NCBI RefSeq assembly: GCF_022376445.1
Contig: NW_025954992.1
Coordinates: 186,001-250,000, forward strand
Origin: Fomitopsis serialis
Taxonomy: Eukaryota; Basidiomycota; Agaricomycetes; Polyporales; Fomitopsidaceae
Direction of reading: 5' to 3'
DNA: 64,000 bases
In this document: piece after piece, positions 11,690 to 23,400 of the stretch
How positions within the stretch are numbered: position 1 is the stretch's first letter
How the letters are laid out: the number at the start of each line of letters is the position of its first letter
Position numbers and translations under genes: made by a program
The notes under the pieces: model-generated
Seen by the model: the letters and a program-made list of their open reading frames with translations, nothing else
The model's database searches: none
Told to the model about the DNA's origin: nothing

Positions 11690-12337
11690 GGTCTATGTTG
11701 TATTGCCAGTGAGGCAAGTGAACGCAAAACCTAAGAGTGGTGCGTAGCAGCGGGGCGGGATGGCTTGCAGCCTGCAGGTGAACGTTTCTACAAGTGCTCA
11801 GATCGCGTCATTGAGAGATTGCCAATGACTGAGATTAGGACACACCTCGCAGGACTTCTTCAGTCTGAGTCTTTGGCAGCTTGACTGATCCACTCGTGTC
11901 CACCGTCAGAACATGCGAGTCAAGGCTAATAGACGTGCTGGCGGCAGATGGCACAGTCCAAAGACTACACATACAGTACGTCCTCCGAGTGACTGAGTTG
12001 TCGAGAACGCATATGTACCTGTAATGATGATGATGATGATGAACTCAGCATTTATATTTATTGTCTCACTTAACCGCGATAAGTGTGGGCGTTTAGTCGC
12101 GCCACCCAGACCCGCGTCCGGTTCGAGGGTAGTATGGCAGGGTGTACGCATAACGTCTATGTAGTGATTGTTGGGCAAAAAGAGTCAGGTTCTGCACAGG
12201 GTCGTATCTGATGGCGTGGTCCGAGGTCGTAGTGTAACGAATGGCAAAAGAAATTGGCGAATATTGAAAAGCATACAGTATTACAGTCCATACTCGGCGG
12301 CGCTCCGGCGTATTCCCCCCAGTATCCAGGCGGACAA
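11690..12337. other. Intergenic, with short trinucleotide repeat
   Basis: About 650 bases between two minus-strand F-box genes, with no coding signal. It contains a small (atg)n microsatellite of about six units near 12023-12042. Confidence 0.55.
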
Positions 12338-14027
12338 TCACGGGCACTCGAATACAGCAGGGCATGTCCACTGTAACCTTCAAGGGACTGATGCGGCCAT
12401 TCTATGCCCTCCAGCCTCACCATTTTCAGAGGTATTTGTTGATTGGAGGCTCGTCGCATGCAAGCCGCCAACACCCGTTCGATTGTGATTTTTTCATCGT
12501 CATTTATAAAAGCCGCATGGATTGCCAGTGTCGACAGCTGTGGACAAATGATGTCGCCATCATCGTGAATGTCTATCGCCGGCATGAATAACAACGAGAG
12601 TATGCGAGTGGTTGCTTCAGGGGCGATGTCAGCCAGATGAAGCTGGCGGAGGTTCTTCGCGCGTTGAAGGCAAAACGACCAGTCTGCAGGCAGCATGAAA
12701 TATTCAAACTCGTGGCTTGGATCTCCAATGATCAACTCCTCGAGCCGTGTGGTGTCGAGTTTTTGAAACACAGCCCGATATACGAGGGGTACGAAGTCTG
12801 GGTGCAGGCAACCTGCAACAATATGCCAATAATGCCCATTGAGTTCGTCCAACAGTCAGAAAGGGCCGGAAGGAGAGTGAGCCTGAAATCATCGATCTCG
12901 TGGGTGATCTCGAGTGAAAGGATGGATGACGGCGTCATGATGTGGCTTATGTCCGGAGGGAGCATGTCAAGAGACAACTCGGGCCTTTCGGCTTGATCCT
13001 CTTCGACGGACGCAGTGAGTTGCACGCATGCATGGGTAACCGTAATGTCCAGGTTGTCCAGCAGAGTTGCCACCCATTTGGAAGGCTGGCGCATCAGGTC
13101 AAGCTCCTGGAGTCGCGAGAGCGTCACTGGTCGCGAACGGGTGGGCGCACGCTCTAGATCTGGCCTCCTCACGGCCGAGTCGACGTGGTACACCAGTTGT
13201 TCCAAGTGAGGGCACCTCTCTAGGACGTCAAGAAACACCTCTAGCGGTGGAATGAGGCGGTACTCGTCAACCACTCTCAGCCGAGTGAGGTTGTTGAAGA
13301 TACAAGACCTCCAATTGACGTGAAGGTTGGACAGTGCGACGGTACGAAGCTTGGGCGTGGTGTCGGCGAAGAGCGCATGTCCTAGCTCCTCCAGCAGCCC
13401 GTACGCTGACGATCCCCGCTTGGTCTGCAAATCGAGATCTTCCAGGTTCGGGGCCCGCCCCGTGAGAGCCACAAGGTTGAAGATGTCCATGTTCACCGGC
13501 GCCCGAATGAAAACACGCAAGCTCTGCAATCGATCCAGCGGTAATAATGGTAGATTGTGCGACCTCGCCTGGCTCATGGCCAGAGTGGGTAACTCGTCTA
13601 TCGAGTACTTCACGCACAGATTCTTCGAGCGTGCGAGAAACAGCTTGGCGAGATTGCAATGCTGAACCGGTATGTGTGTCCAGAGGCACGATGAGTCGAG
13701 CGCGAGGGCGCGCCAGTGGGCGCAAACGTGGCTCACGACGAGAACGGATCTGTGTTTCGATCCGCCCTCCGTCATAAGCAAGAAGATCTCGACGAGCATC
13801 TCCAGAGGGAGACGGTGGACGAGCGCGGCCGTGTTGCGCAACCGTTTCAGCGCGCATATCTGTCGCGAGATGTGAAACCGCTCGTCGATCAGTTTGTTGA
13901 GCTTGCTGTCAACAGACTCGAGCAGGGCGGAGGTATCGAGCCCGAGAGTCGCCTCGGGAGGCGGGGTGAGTGGTAGGAATGGCCTTGTCACTTCTCTCGC
14001 TTCATCATACGTGGAGTAGTGGCTCAT
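12338..14027 (-). CDS. F-box-like protein, second of trio; frame broken twice by single-base losses
   Basis: Starts MSHYSTYDEAREVTRPFLPL and follows the 10010-11689 paralogue along its whole length (F-box-like LVHRLPLEMLVEIFLLM, then SHVCAHWRALALDSSCLWTHIP). The frame is lost near 12815, where the paralogue alignment needs one extra G in a G run (LLQ then GCLHPDFVPLVYR). It is lost again near 12377, again explained by one G missing from GGG, after which LQW...FEC and a stop align with the paralogue's end. The stop position 12338 assumes both corrections. Two losses of one base in homopolymers and otherwise good conservation suggest consensus errors more than a dead gene, but a true pseudogene is not excluded. 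Confidence 0.75.
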
Positions 14028-14681
14028 GGTCTATGATGTAGTGAGGCAAGTGGACGCAGAATTTGTAACGGTGCGTAGCGGTAGGGAGGGATAGCCTGAA
14101 CTTGAACGTGTCTACAAGTTCGCAGGTTACGTCAGGTTGCGAGCGACTGAAATCAATAGCACACACCCAAGACACACCTCGATGGCAGGCCTTGACAGAA
14201 TAGTACTTCAGTCTGAGTCTCTAGCAGCACCGACGTGCTGGCGGTAGATGGCAGGCAGTTCAAAGACTACATATACAGTACGGCCTCCGAGTCGTCGGAC
14301 GCATATGGAGCTGGACTTATAGTGAGGTTGAAGCAAGGTTCAAACATTCAAGTTGCGAGTTCTGTTTATGCTTACGTAACCATCACGTCTAGAGAGCCCG
14401 CTCCAGAATTATGTAAGATCTCGTCACAAAGTAACTTGTTCTGGATGTAACCGTTGAGCCAGCTGTTGGTCCACGTTGCCGGGATTGCGACGAGTAGCCA
14501 ACGGAGTACGTTGAGGAGGAAAGGTGACAGTTGCGCTCTGACCAATGAGGCAACATGAATCCTGTGGATATATATGTCATGCACCAGAGACGTCTGAGTC
14601 AGACACTCGTAGAATGAGTGTCATAGTAGCTACATACAAGGTACCAACCCGTAAGCACTACTGGTACGTGCCAGAGTACGG
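14028..14681. other. Intergenic between F-box genes
   Basis: About 650 bases with no recognisable gene; only short uncharacteristic frames on either strand. Confidence 0.5.
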
Positions 14682-16507
14682 CTATGACACGATGATCTTG
14701 CCAGCAGAAGGCCACATATCGATCTCAGGACCTATGGACGCCAGCCGATGAACAGCTTCGTCAGAAAATGCACCAACCAATGTCACTGTCGTCAACGCTC
14801 TCCCTTCCTTAGAAAGGTAGTGTAAGTACGCCTCAAGCTCGGGCACTAACCCATCCCCACCCGACCCTCCTACGAGAGCCAGCTCACTCAGGCATGGACA
14901 GAACACGTCATCGTCCCAGGACGGTGCAGTGCGTAGGGCGGTGAGTATATCGGGCGAGGAGACGTCGATCAGGCGCAGATACCGAAGATTCTTGGCCATG
15001 CGCAGGTAGAGCGGCCAGATATGCGGCTCGATTCCGCAGTTGTCCAGATCACTTCCAGATCACGAATCGTCAGCGACTCCAGTCGTCGTATGTCGAGCTT
15101 CTGGAATACGTCTCGATACACGAACGACACGAAGTCACAGCCGAGCAACCTCAAGGTGCATGACAAGGGCCTGGACCAGATCCATCCCTTGAACGCGTTC
15201 GGGCCGAGATGGAGATTGAGCTGATGGGGGAGAGCGGGTTCGATGTCGAGTGAACGGATGTTCGAAAGCGCTGGGATGCGACTCGTGTCCGGGGGCAGCA
15301 TATCGAGAGGAAAATCGACATGTCCACTTTCGTGGCACGAGCGATCTTCATGTATGTGCAAGCAGGAGCCTCCAGGTTGCCCAGCACGAAGGCTGTCCAT
15401 TTGGAAGGCAGATATTCGAAGGTAAGACTATCGAGCTTCCACAGCGCGATTGTCGTCGCCTCGGCGCAGGGCCTGAGTATGGTTGGAGTCGATCAATGTT
15501 GAAGTTGGGGATCCAACAGCGGTACGACAGTTGTTCCAGGAGCGGACATCTTTCGAGGATATCAAGAAAGTCGTCCACATCGGGGTGCAAGTGGCGCAGC
15601 TGGCGACCGACGTCCAACTTGGTGAGGTTAGCGAAGACGCCAGACGTCCAATAGACATCGATAGAATCCAGCACAAGCACTCGCAGTCTTGGCGTCACGT
15701 CGTCGAAGAGCGTGGGTCTGCTGAGGGTGTCAGCGGGACCCATAAGCCAACTGAGATCGGGTTCAGTGAACCGGAGCTGTATCTCTTCCAGATGCGGCGC
15801 AGGCCCCCCAAGGGCCTCGAGCAAAAGCTGCAGCTCCCGCACGTCCCCCAGCTCTACATGCAGACTCTTCAGGCGCCCCAACAACAGCACGCGCTGCAGA
15901 TCCTCCAGTCGAGGATAGGCCGCCGACAGAGCGAGCTCTCTGATCTGGTAGCGCACACACGCGTCGCCAGACCGCGCGAGGAACAGCTCCGCGAGCTGGC
16001 GCTGCCGGAGCGGGATGTCCGTCCACAGGCGCGGAGTGGCGCGCGCTCGCGCGCGCCACTCCGCGGAGACCTGGCTGACGGCGAGGATGCGCTCGGGCGC
16101 ATAAAGGAAGACCTTGACGAGCAGCTCTTGCGGGAGGCGGATACCCGCGCGGCGGAGTTGCGCAGCCGTTTGTATTCGCAGATGGATCGCGAGATGGCGA
16201 GTCGCTGGTCATTGAGCTCTTTCAGCTTCCTGTCCACGGTCTCGACCAAGGCGGAGGGGTGGAGTCCGAGGGTGGCCTCGGGGGGCGTGCCTAGAGGTAG
16301 GAAGGGCCGAGCAGCCTCTTGCTCTTCGTCATACGCATTGTGGTGCGTCGGGATTGAGTTGCAGAGAAGATCATACGCGTCCTCTTCGGAGGCTCGGGCG
16401 AAAAATTCTTCTATCTCTGCGTGTTCAGGCTGTGAGAATGAGCCGATTGTGTCAGATACTAATCACTGTTACGCACCGCTGCCTGACAATGGAAGCTTGT
16501 TCATCAT
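14682..16507 (-). CDS. F-box-like protein, third of trio; at least four apparent frameshifts
   Basis: The same family as the two preceding genes: YDEEQEAARPFLPL, PPEATLGL, SALVETVDRKLKELNDQR, F-box-like RLPQELLVKVFLYAPERI, then leucine-rich segments and the C-terminus MAKNLRYLRLIDVSS...GKIIVS. The homologous frame jumps near 16155, 15478, 15325 and 15040. Each jump is repaired by adding one base, at two or three of them within a homopolymer. The region upstream of YDEEQ continues in frame (EIEEFFARASEEDAYDLL) to a splice acceptor at about 16430. The first exon and start codon (ATG at 16507 or 16504) are uncertain because the phase does not match as written. More diverged from the other two copies than they are from each other. 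Confidence 0.65.
16031..16064. repeat. Perfect inverted repeat, 16-bp arms, 2-base loop
   Basis: Arms gcggagtggcgcgcgc and its exact reverse complement are separated by tc. It lies inside the third F-box gene, in codons for an Arg/Ala-rich stretch (EWRARARATPRLW on the minus strand). Confidence 0.9.
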
Positions 16508-17619
16508 GAGCCACTCGCACCTGGGAATCGATGCTGTGGTACACGCAAATAACTTGCCGTAAGACAGTGGGCACGGGCTTTATAGGGCGACAGCACGAGG
16601 CTCGCATAGCTGCCGAACCGAACAAAGGTAGTGTGTGTCACAATCTAGCACGCGTTATTAGGAACATCAGCGCCTTGCAGAGGCTTAGAGCCTCGCATTG
16701 TTCTATGAACACATACTAGGGCACGCCGCATTCCAAGTTGAGTCTGTGCGCATAGATAGAGCCACGGCGCCGCTGTCCAGGCCTGGAGCCTAGTGATCTT
16801 GTCTCGACTGGCTGGGAATCCGGACGAGACCAGTTTCTAGGTATGTCAGAGAGGACCATGGAGCAACGTGCATCATCATCAGTCGAAAGAGCAGCGACGA
16901 TCCCAACGTCCACAAACCGAACTCACCGCACATGCACCGTCAACCACTGCCACAGCATCGCACACCCACCCCTCAAACAAAACACACATTTTCTTCTGTC
17001 ACAACCAGCAGCGGGACGACGAGAGCCCGGCACGCGCGCCGCGCGCACCACCCCCGCCGCCGCACCGCCGGACTACGTATACGCTTGTACATCAGCCACG
17101 CACGCAACGCCTACGTATGCGCGAAGCACGCCGTGCCCGGAGCGTCAGCAACAGCCAGTCTAGTCCATGATCGTCGTCATCACTAAGCACCAGGGAAAAG
17201 AGGAAGGAGAAAGGGAAGCCCCGACGTGGACCTGCGTCGGGGGCGCATTAACATTAAAGATGGAGCAGCGGAACGAAATATGTGCAAGATGTGTTGGGGG
17301 TGGGGGATAGGGAGGGGGAGGGGGAAGGGATGTGGCGATGAGGGGATGATTGCGGGCTGCGGAAGCGGGGTGCGGGGTGCCAAAGACGTGGAATGCGGTT
17401 CGGGGTTCTTGGGTCTTGCAAGAAGGCATTACGCGTCTGAGCAGCGCGCGCCGTATAGTAGGGGATTATGTCGGGCTTCGTACACATATTTACGCCGGCG
17501 GGGGTCGCCTTCAACTGCACGAGCACGAGAACACGGACGTCAGCACCGCAATGAGTGCAAGACAGAAGGGGGTACGCACGATATTCTTGTACATCATTTT
17601 TTCGTATCAGCACATCGCG
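16508..17619. other. Long intergenic region with G-rich tract
   Basis: About 1.1 kb between two minus-strand genes. There is no conserved coding sequence. A CA/CC-rich stretch (about 16,900-17,110) is followed by a G-rich tract at 17296-17329. The frames that run through it are low-complexity and uncharacteristic. Confidence 0.5.
17296..17329 (+). repeat. G-rich tract with G-quadruplex potential
   Basis: Six successive runs of three to five G separated by one to three bases (ggggg t ggggg ata ggg a ggggg a ggggg aa ggg). It lies about 290 bases beyond the stop codon of the minus-strand gene that ends at 17620, possibly in or near its 3' UTR. Confidence 0.7.
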
Positions 17620-18523
17620 TCAGTTCTCCTTCATCGCCTCGTCCGGCCTCTCCCACACGAAGCCGGGTCCGTCCACTGGGCTCGGATAGTCGACCTGCAT
17701 ACCTAGCCGCTCGCACACCGCCGGCTCGCTATACACCGGGCTGCTCGGCACACCCGCATCGCCTGCGCCCAAGCCGAAGTTCATGCCGGCCTCTTCCTCC
17801 GCGGGGGTCATGTACGGCGAGAGGAACAACGCGTTGTCTGTGGTCTGCGCGCGGCGCGCGAGCGGGCGCCGGGGCGTGGACGGCGGTTGCGTCGTCGAGA
17901 TGATAGGGATCGGGAGGGGCAGCGCGGCGGACCGCGGCGTGAGGGGCGACGGGGGCGCGGGGAGGGGCGCGGTCGGCGCAGGCGCTGGTAGCGGGGGCGC
18001 GGGCTTGCGGGACATGCGGCGGGCGTTGCTGCGAGGGGAGGCAAGACGGTTCAGGTAGGTTCGGAGGAGGGCCACACTAGGGGACTCACCGAATCATCTG
18101 GCCACCGAGACTGCCGCTGCGCATGCGCCCTGCGGCGGTGGTGCCTTCTGTGTTATCCTGGGAACGGGACTCGCTCCCAGAGCGGGCACGGGCAGCCATG
18201 AAGGAATTGCGCGCTCCACGAGGGGCGGCGTTGCTCTTCATGGGGGTCACTGGCGACGCGCCGACGGTGATGGATGAGCGGCGCCTGCGAAGGCTGGGTC
18301 GGGAGCTGCCCTGGGAGTCGGAGCGCGGGCGCGAAGGCAGGATGTCGTTGGCGGAACGCAGAGCAGGGGCAAAGTCATTGGCAGTCGGCGTGGTGTCGAC
18401 CTGGAGTGCGCCTGGGAGGTTAGACTGCGACGCGCGGGGTGTTGTTGGGGACGAGCCGGAAATCTCGTGGGGCATGGGGGCGAGGAGGCCGGAGGAGAAG
18501 AAAGAAGAGTAGAAAGTGGCCAT
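17620..18523 (-). CDS. Unrecognised Ser/Arg/Pro-rich protein
   Basis: Two exons, 18090-18523 and 17620-18028, with a 61-nt GT-AG intron; 280 residues. The start MATFYSSFFSSGLLAPMPHE is in a good context. The protein appears largely disordered. A basic-serine patch, LRRRRSSITVGASPVTPMKS, lies at about residues 83-102, further SR dipeptides (ARSGSESRS, RMRSGSLGG) follow, then a Pro/Ala-rich middle (PAPPLPAPAPTAPLPAPPSP). The C-terminus is acidic (TPAEEEAGMNFGLGAGDAG, ERLGMQVDYPSPVDGPGFVW). Several R-R-x-S and S/T-P sites would suit AGC and proline-directed kinases (inference). No known family recognised. Head-to-head with the first SDR copy; the tandem repeat border (18808) falls in the shared 5' region, so this gene was not amplified. 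Confidence 0.75.
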
Positions 18524-19189
18524 GGCGGGAGGTGGGTCGTGGCGAAGTGGAGGAGGAAGGGTGGGCTGGAGAGCAGATATAAGTGCTGAGTGAAGAAAGA
18601 GTGAGATCACTCCGGAGTGGGGGATGGAGCAGGGGTGGGAGTCGCGTAGACAACGCTCAAGGCAAGAGACCCCTGGCCGAGGGACACGATCGGAGCCGGA
18701 ATGGCAAAAAGGCGGGTGTGGCGGCAACAGCAACGGATAAACACGCGCGCGACGCGGTGGCGCACTCTTGCAACGGCTCTGGGATGCACACAGCGGGGGA
18801 GGGGCGAGGGGATGCGAGCAGACGTGGCCCGTGGGTTGGGATTTGAACACAGATGAGTTGCGAAGCCACGCACAGCTCCCGCTTCGCTTCGCCGTGCGCA
18901 CAAACAACGCGTACACACCACGTCTTCCCCACGTGTCGCCCGCTCGACCTCTCACATCCTCCACACGTTCTGCAACATCCATCCTGCGACGCACCTTGAT
19001 CGCCGCTGTCCTGCTGCGCTCAATGGTCTGACGGACCACCAGCCCGCTCCAATCGCGTACATAAGTGCGCGCGAATCACACCCAGAAGCATCTTGCTTCC
19101 TATCCGCACCTCTTCTTCACCTCACCGCCGACTCTACCTGATCTATTTGCCTGCCTGGTGACTGCCAGTGCTGCGTCTCGATTGTCGTC
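18524..19189. promoter_or_regulatory. Divergent promoter region; contains left border of the tandem array
   Basis: Between the ATG of the minus-strand gene (18523) and the SDR ATG (19190). From 18808 onward the sequence recurs upstream of SDR copies 2, 3 and 4; to the left it is unique. About 380 bases of SDR upstream sequence are therefore kept in every copy. Confidence 0.7.
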
Positions 19190-20474
19190 ATGTCTCACAA
19201 CGCAAAGGTCGTCCTCGTCACAGGGTGCAGCAGGGGAGGCATCGGTTTCGCTCTGTGAGTGTCTCCGTCGCAGTGTGTGGACGTGTGGTACGTTTCATCC
19301 AGACAGACCTTCAGTTCCGAGCGAGATGCTTGTGCACGGCGGTAAGAGTGCGGTTCTGCTTGACCGGCAAATGGCGGTTCGACTCTGCCTCATGTCTGCC
19401 AAAGCAGAACACACGACTGTGGCGGCGTTTCTACTCCAGTGCAATATGACCTCTCTGGTGTTTTGCAGTTCTGGTGTTGGTCAAGGTTCCGAACGACGAA
19501 AGCGGTTCAGACGCCCTACGTGTCGCCTCACAGATGGTGCCTCAGCAGTTTAGGTACTGACAAGTCATCGCAATAATACAGATGCGAGGAGTTCGCCGCG
19601 AAGGGATGCAATGTCTACGCCACCGCGCGTAGGCTTGAAGCCATGGAGGGCTTGCACCCCGACATCGGGCGCCTTGCCCTCGATGTGACCAACGACGCGA
19701 ACGTAGACGCGGTCGTCGCGACCATCATCGAGCGCGAAGGGCGCATCGACATCGTCGTCAACAACGCAGGCTCCATGTGCCACGGTACGTACGCGCATTC
19801 GGTCCAGCTCGGGGCGTAAGTGATCCTGAGCACACATGGCGTAGGCCCAACGCTGGACAACTCGATCGAGGACATCGCCGCCGTCTTCGACACGAACACC
19901 CTCTCCATCATCCGCGTCTGCAAAGCCGCCGTGCCCCACATGGCCGCGCGCAAGCGGGGGCTCATCGTGAACATAGGCTCCATCGTCGGCGAGATGTGCG
20001 TTCCGTCTTTTCCTCCTCCGCACCCAACTCACTTCCTCTCCCAGCCCGACGCCCTGGTCCGGGCCCTACTCCGCCTCCAAAGCCGCCGTCGCCTCCTTCT
20101 CCCAGACGCTCTCCATGGAGCTCCGCCCGCTCGGCCTGCACGTCCTGCACTACTCCCCGGGCGCCGTGCGCTCCCTCATCTCCGCGAACGGCGCGCCGCG
20201 CGTGCCGCTCCTGCCCGAGAGCCTCTGGGCGGGCTACCGTGACGCCATCCTCGCGCGCGTCTTGGCGAGCGCGAGCGTACGCGGCATGTCGTGCGAGCAG
20301 TTCGCGCGCAGCGTCGTGCGGGAGGCGCTGCGGGAGGGCTGGGCGGTCGGGCCGTATAGGGCCGTGATGGTCGCGCCGCCGGCGGCGTTGTATAAGGTGC
20401 TCGTGTGGTTGCCGAGGACCTTGGTCTTGCGGATCTTTTGGAAGGTGGTTGGGGGGAAGCCGAGGGGGCAGTGA
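19190..20474 (+). CDS. Short-chain dehydrogenase/reductase, AYR1-like, copy 1
   Basis: Four exons, 19190-19254, 19582-19784, 19845-19995 and 20045-20474, giving 282 residues. NAD(P)-binding motif VTGCSRGGIG (T-G-x3-G-x-G), acidic/basic cofactor region YATARRLEAM, then LDVTND and the NNAG motif (VVNNAGSMC). The catalytic serine lies in IVNIGSIVGE, and the Tyr/Lys pair in GPYSASKAA (Y-x3-K). A hydrophobic C-terminal segment (ALYKVLVWLPRTLVLRIFW) resembles the membrane-associating tail of yeast Ayr1, a 1-acyl-dihydroxyacetone-phosphate reductase in lipid synthesis at ER and lipid droplets. The substrate is inferred by similarity only. The first intron is 327 nt, much longer than the other two (49-60 nt). 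Copy 1 is intact. Confidence 0.93.
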
Positions 20475-23400
20475 GTGAAGGTGTGTATTCGGACTTGTGT
20501 CGTGCGATGTTCGTGGTGAGTCGTCAGGTGTGTTTCGAGGGTCTCTGTTGATTCGCGGCGTTATGACAGGCAGGACCCAGAGTGCCCGTATCTCTGCACT
20601 GAACGCTGTACTGCACCGAGACGGGTCTGTCACTTGAAGTGATTTTCCTCGAAATCGAGTCTTGATATACGATCCAGCTCCGAGAGGATTCACCATCGCC
20701 TCCCGCTTCCGCGACGACAGCGTTTTTGCTTGGTGAATGGTGTTACTCGCACCGGGTGCTGGACGAGCGAATCGTCAACGGATGTCAGTTCACCGCGCAT
20801 GCTCTGCAGTACTCGTTGCATGGCGGCGCAGCTCCTGTGCAGCGAGTTGCTACGCGCCGCACATGCCAGGGATACACCATTCCAAGTTCTACTGGCCTCG
20901 CACCCGCTCCGACGCACGGCCGCCTATACTTCTTCGCCAGTAAGTGTGCCGATCTTCTGTTTCATTGACTTGGTCTGATACGGGTGTGCCCTCATGCCAG
21001 GCGCAGTACGAGCAGATACAGTCCCGAAATCTCTTACCTGCTCTATCCGCCGCACGTAGGCGATTCCACAGCCCACGGGTGGTTGGCGTGAAGGCGAAGG
21101 CTAATTCCGTGAGTCAGATGGAGCAGCTTCAGCTTGTGCTGACTCGAGTCTCAGGCTTCAAACTTCAGTTATCCCGGGTCCGGCGAACGAGAACGTGGTC
21201 CAACAAGGCTCCCGGCCGTCGCTCGGACGAGACGATGTAATGGCTTGGTCGACTCGCTACGACAGGCCGAGAATGATGCACGAATGGATGTGCGACGACA
21301 GTGTAGGGGTCTCTCGGCAGTAGGCTTGTGCCGAACGGACGAACTCAGTCTGCTCATGCTGAGGGTAGGAGCTCGTAGCCTGCCGTTCGTCATGCGCACA
21401 TGCATCCTCGGCAACGACGGACGTGGTACTCGCAACGAAGAGGAGGTTGTTACACCCGGAAGACGTAGATGGGCGGGAATCTCGTGCTATTCAGGTATAT
21501 ATCTAGTAGACAGGACAATGTAATGGCTAGGTCGGCTCACAACAAGCCGCGTATCTAATACATGATTGGGATGCTAGCGAGCAGAGACGACTATGAATGC
21601 GAGTGAGCTCGTCTCGCGGGCAATCAATGGCTCGATCGATTTACTATCTACTGTGCGGGAGAATACACCAGATGTGCGACGACAGTGTATACATGTGCAT
21701 ATGAACCCGTTCCGCAGATCCTATGGAGCGATCGACCCACCTGACAACGCCGCACGCGCGATACCAATACTCGTTCCGACTGCGGTACGGCATCACGTAG
21801 GTGTGAGACTGTTCGACAGACTGATCAAGCTGCGGAGAGTGATGGTGGCTCTGGCGACTCACTGTACATCTCGGAAGGACATTCCGCGGTGTCCGGTCAA
21901 GGGAACAAACGCAGACATGAAGCCTGCGATCGAACGGCCGATAGCACCCGCGTGGAAGCCGGGGTCAGAACTCGACGATTGTCTTTGTTTCTTCAACCTC
22001 GCCTACTGTCCGACTGCCCCCGACGACCGACATCAGTTCCGCTCACTCTGACGACGTGTTTCACGTGGGCATCACTGTAAAATTTGGGAGGGCTATAGGA
22101 TGAACTGTGATGACCACGATACAGACCTCATTACCGCAGTCAGATGTCACGGATAAGCTGCATGAAAGACATGGTTATCCACAATGATATGATCAGTGTT
22201 TCTCCCGTTCCGACTGGTACGCACACTTACCTTTGTCTACATTCCTCGTAGTCGGCCGTCAGCCATGCTCAAACGGTTCCTGAGAGGTCATGTCATCAAG
22301 TCCCTCGTCGATGTAGTACACCGCGACCTACATGAAGGCGTGGCGAGAGAGTCGCTCGAGATCCTCAGTAGGTGTCCATCAGAATTTCATGAAGGGAATG
22401 GTGCCCGTCCTCTCCGAGCCTTGAAGTTCGATTGGCTGGCCACGAGCAGGATCCCAGTCGCGCACCCTGCCGCGCAACGAATACGGGTCAGTGCCGAAGT
22501 TGGGCAAGCTGACGTCGGTGTGTTCGACGTTGTACGTACTTTGAGGACGGCAGCTACGTGTGCGTCTGGGTTACATTGTCACGTCGGTCGCTGTGAGTGA
22601 CATCAGCGTAGGACTGTACGGCCTACACAACATACGCACCATCGACCGTGCGGTACCAACAACATTGACAGCGTCGGACTCCTCGAGGACTGGACGGCGA
22701 CGTACGACGAGCAGGAGAGGCGGTACAAGACCATGCCTCTGCTGCTCTCCCCACCGCCTCCTTTTATCTTCTGCGCGAGATCGTGCGAGTCCGGAGTGAC
22801 GTGTGAATGCTCGCCAGCTCACGGCCCAAGCCGAAGTCCGCTACCAACCGAGCGGGTGATGTCCCTGAGCGCGGATGGCTTGCGACGAGACATTGTTCCG
22901 GGGAGAAGAGACCCTCTCCTGTAGCCACCGAGACGAAGCAAGCCGTGGCGAGATTCGAAGCGAAGGGTCATCGAGCGCCGTCGCTCGATCACCCACAATC
23001 ACAGTGCCAAGGTCAGAGTCTTCTGGAATGTCAGTCAGCATGTTGCGTCCGCCGTACAAGGCCTGCGGAATCGACAATGAGCAAGCGGTTGCTGGGGAAA
23101 CTTGAAGCCTCATAGCTGAGTGATACAGTACCGAGAAGGAATTGAGAGGGACATAGTACGGACTTGGACGTGCAGCGGATTGTGTCTTCGCAACGTTCTT
23201 CTACTGGAAGGAGTAGTACTGAGTTGATCTGCGCCTCCGAGTCGCCATTCGATCCACGCGTCGTCTCTTGACAACAGTGGCTTGGCGCTGACAGGCCGTG
23301 TACGGATCGATTCCACACGGTTACATGGCCGCATTTTCAGTGACATTCGGAGGCTGTGCATTGCGAGGTGGCGGAAGTTCTCCCGGCTCCAGAGACGGCC

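Noticed and set aside
12338..16507. Calling the second and third F-box genes outright pseudogenes
   Set aside because: Nearly every break is repaired by a single base, several of them in homopolymers. The same defect occurs in the housekeeping glucan synthase, so sequence error is as good an explanation.
15483..16562. 359-codon plus-strand frame opposite the third F-box gene
   Set aside because: The minus strand aligns with the two F-box paralogues. The plus-strand translation is low-complexity Arg/Ser/Gln-rich.
18830..18870. tRNA-like T-arm (gggatttgaac) at the repeat start
   Set aside because: No acceptor stem, anticodon arm or correct spacing could be found around it.
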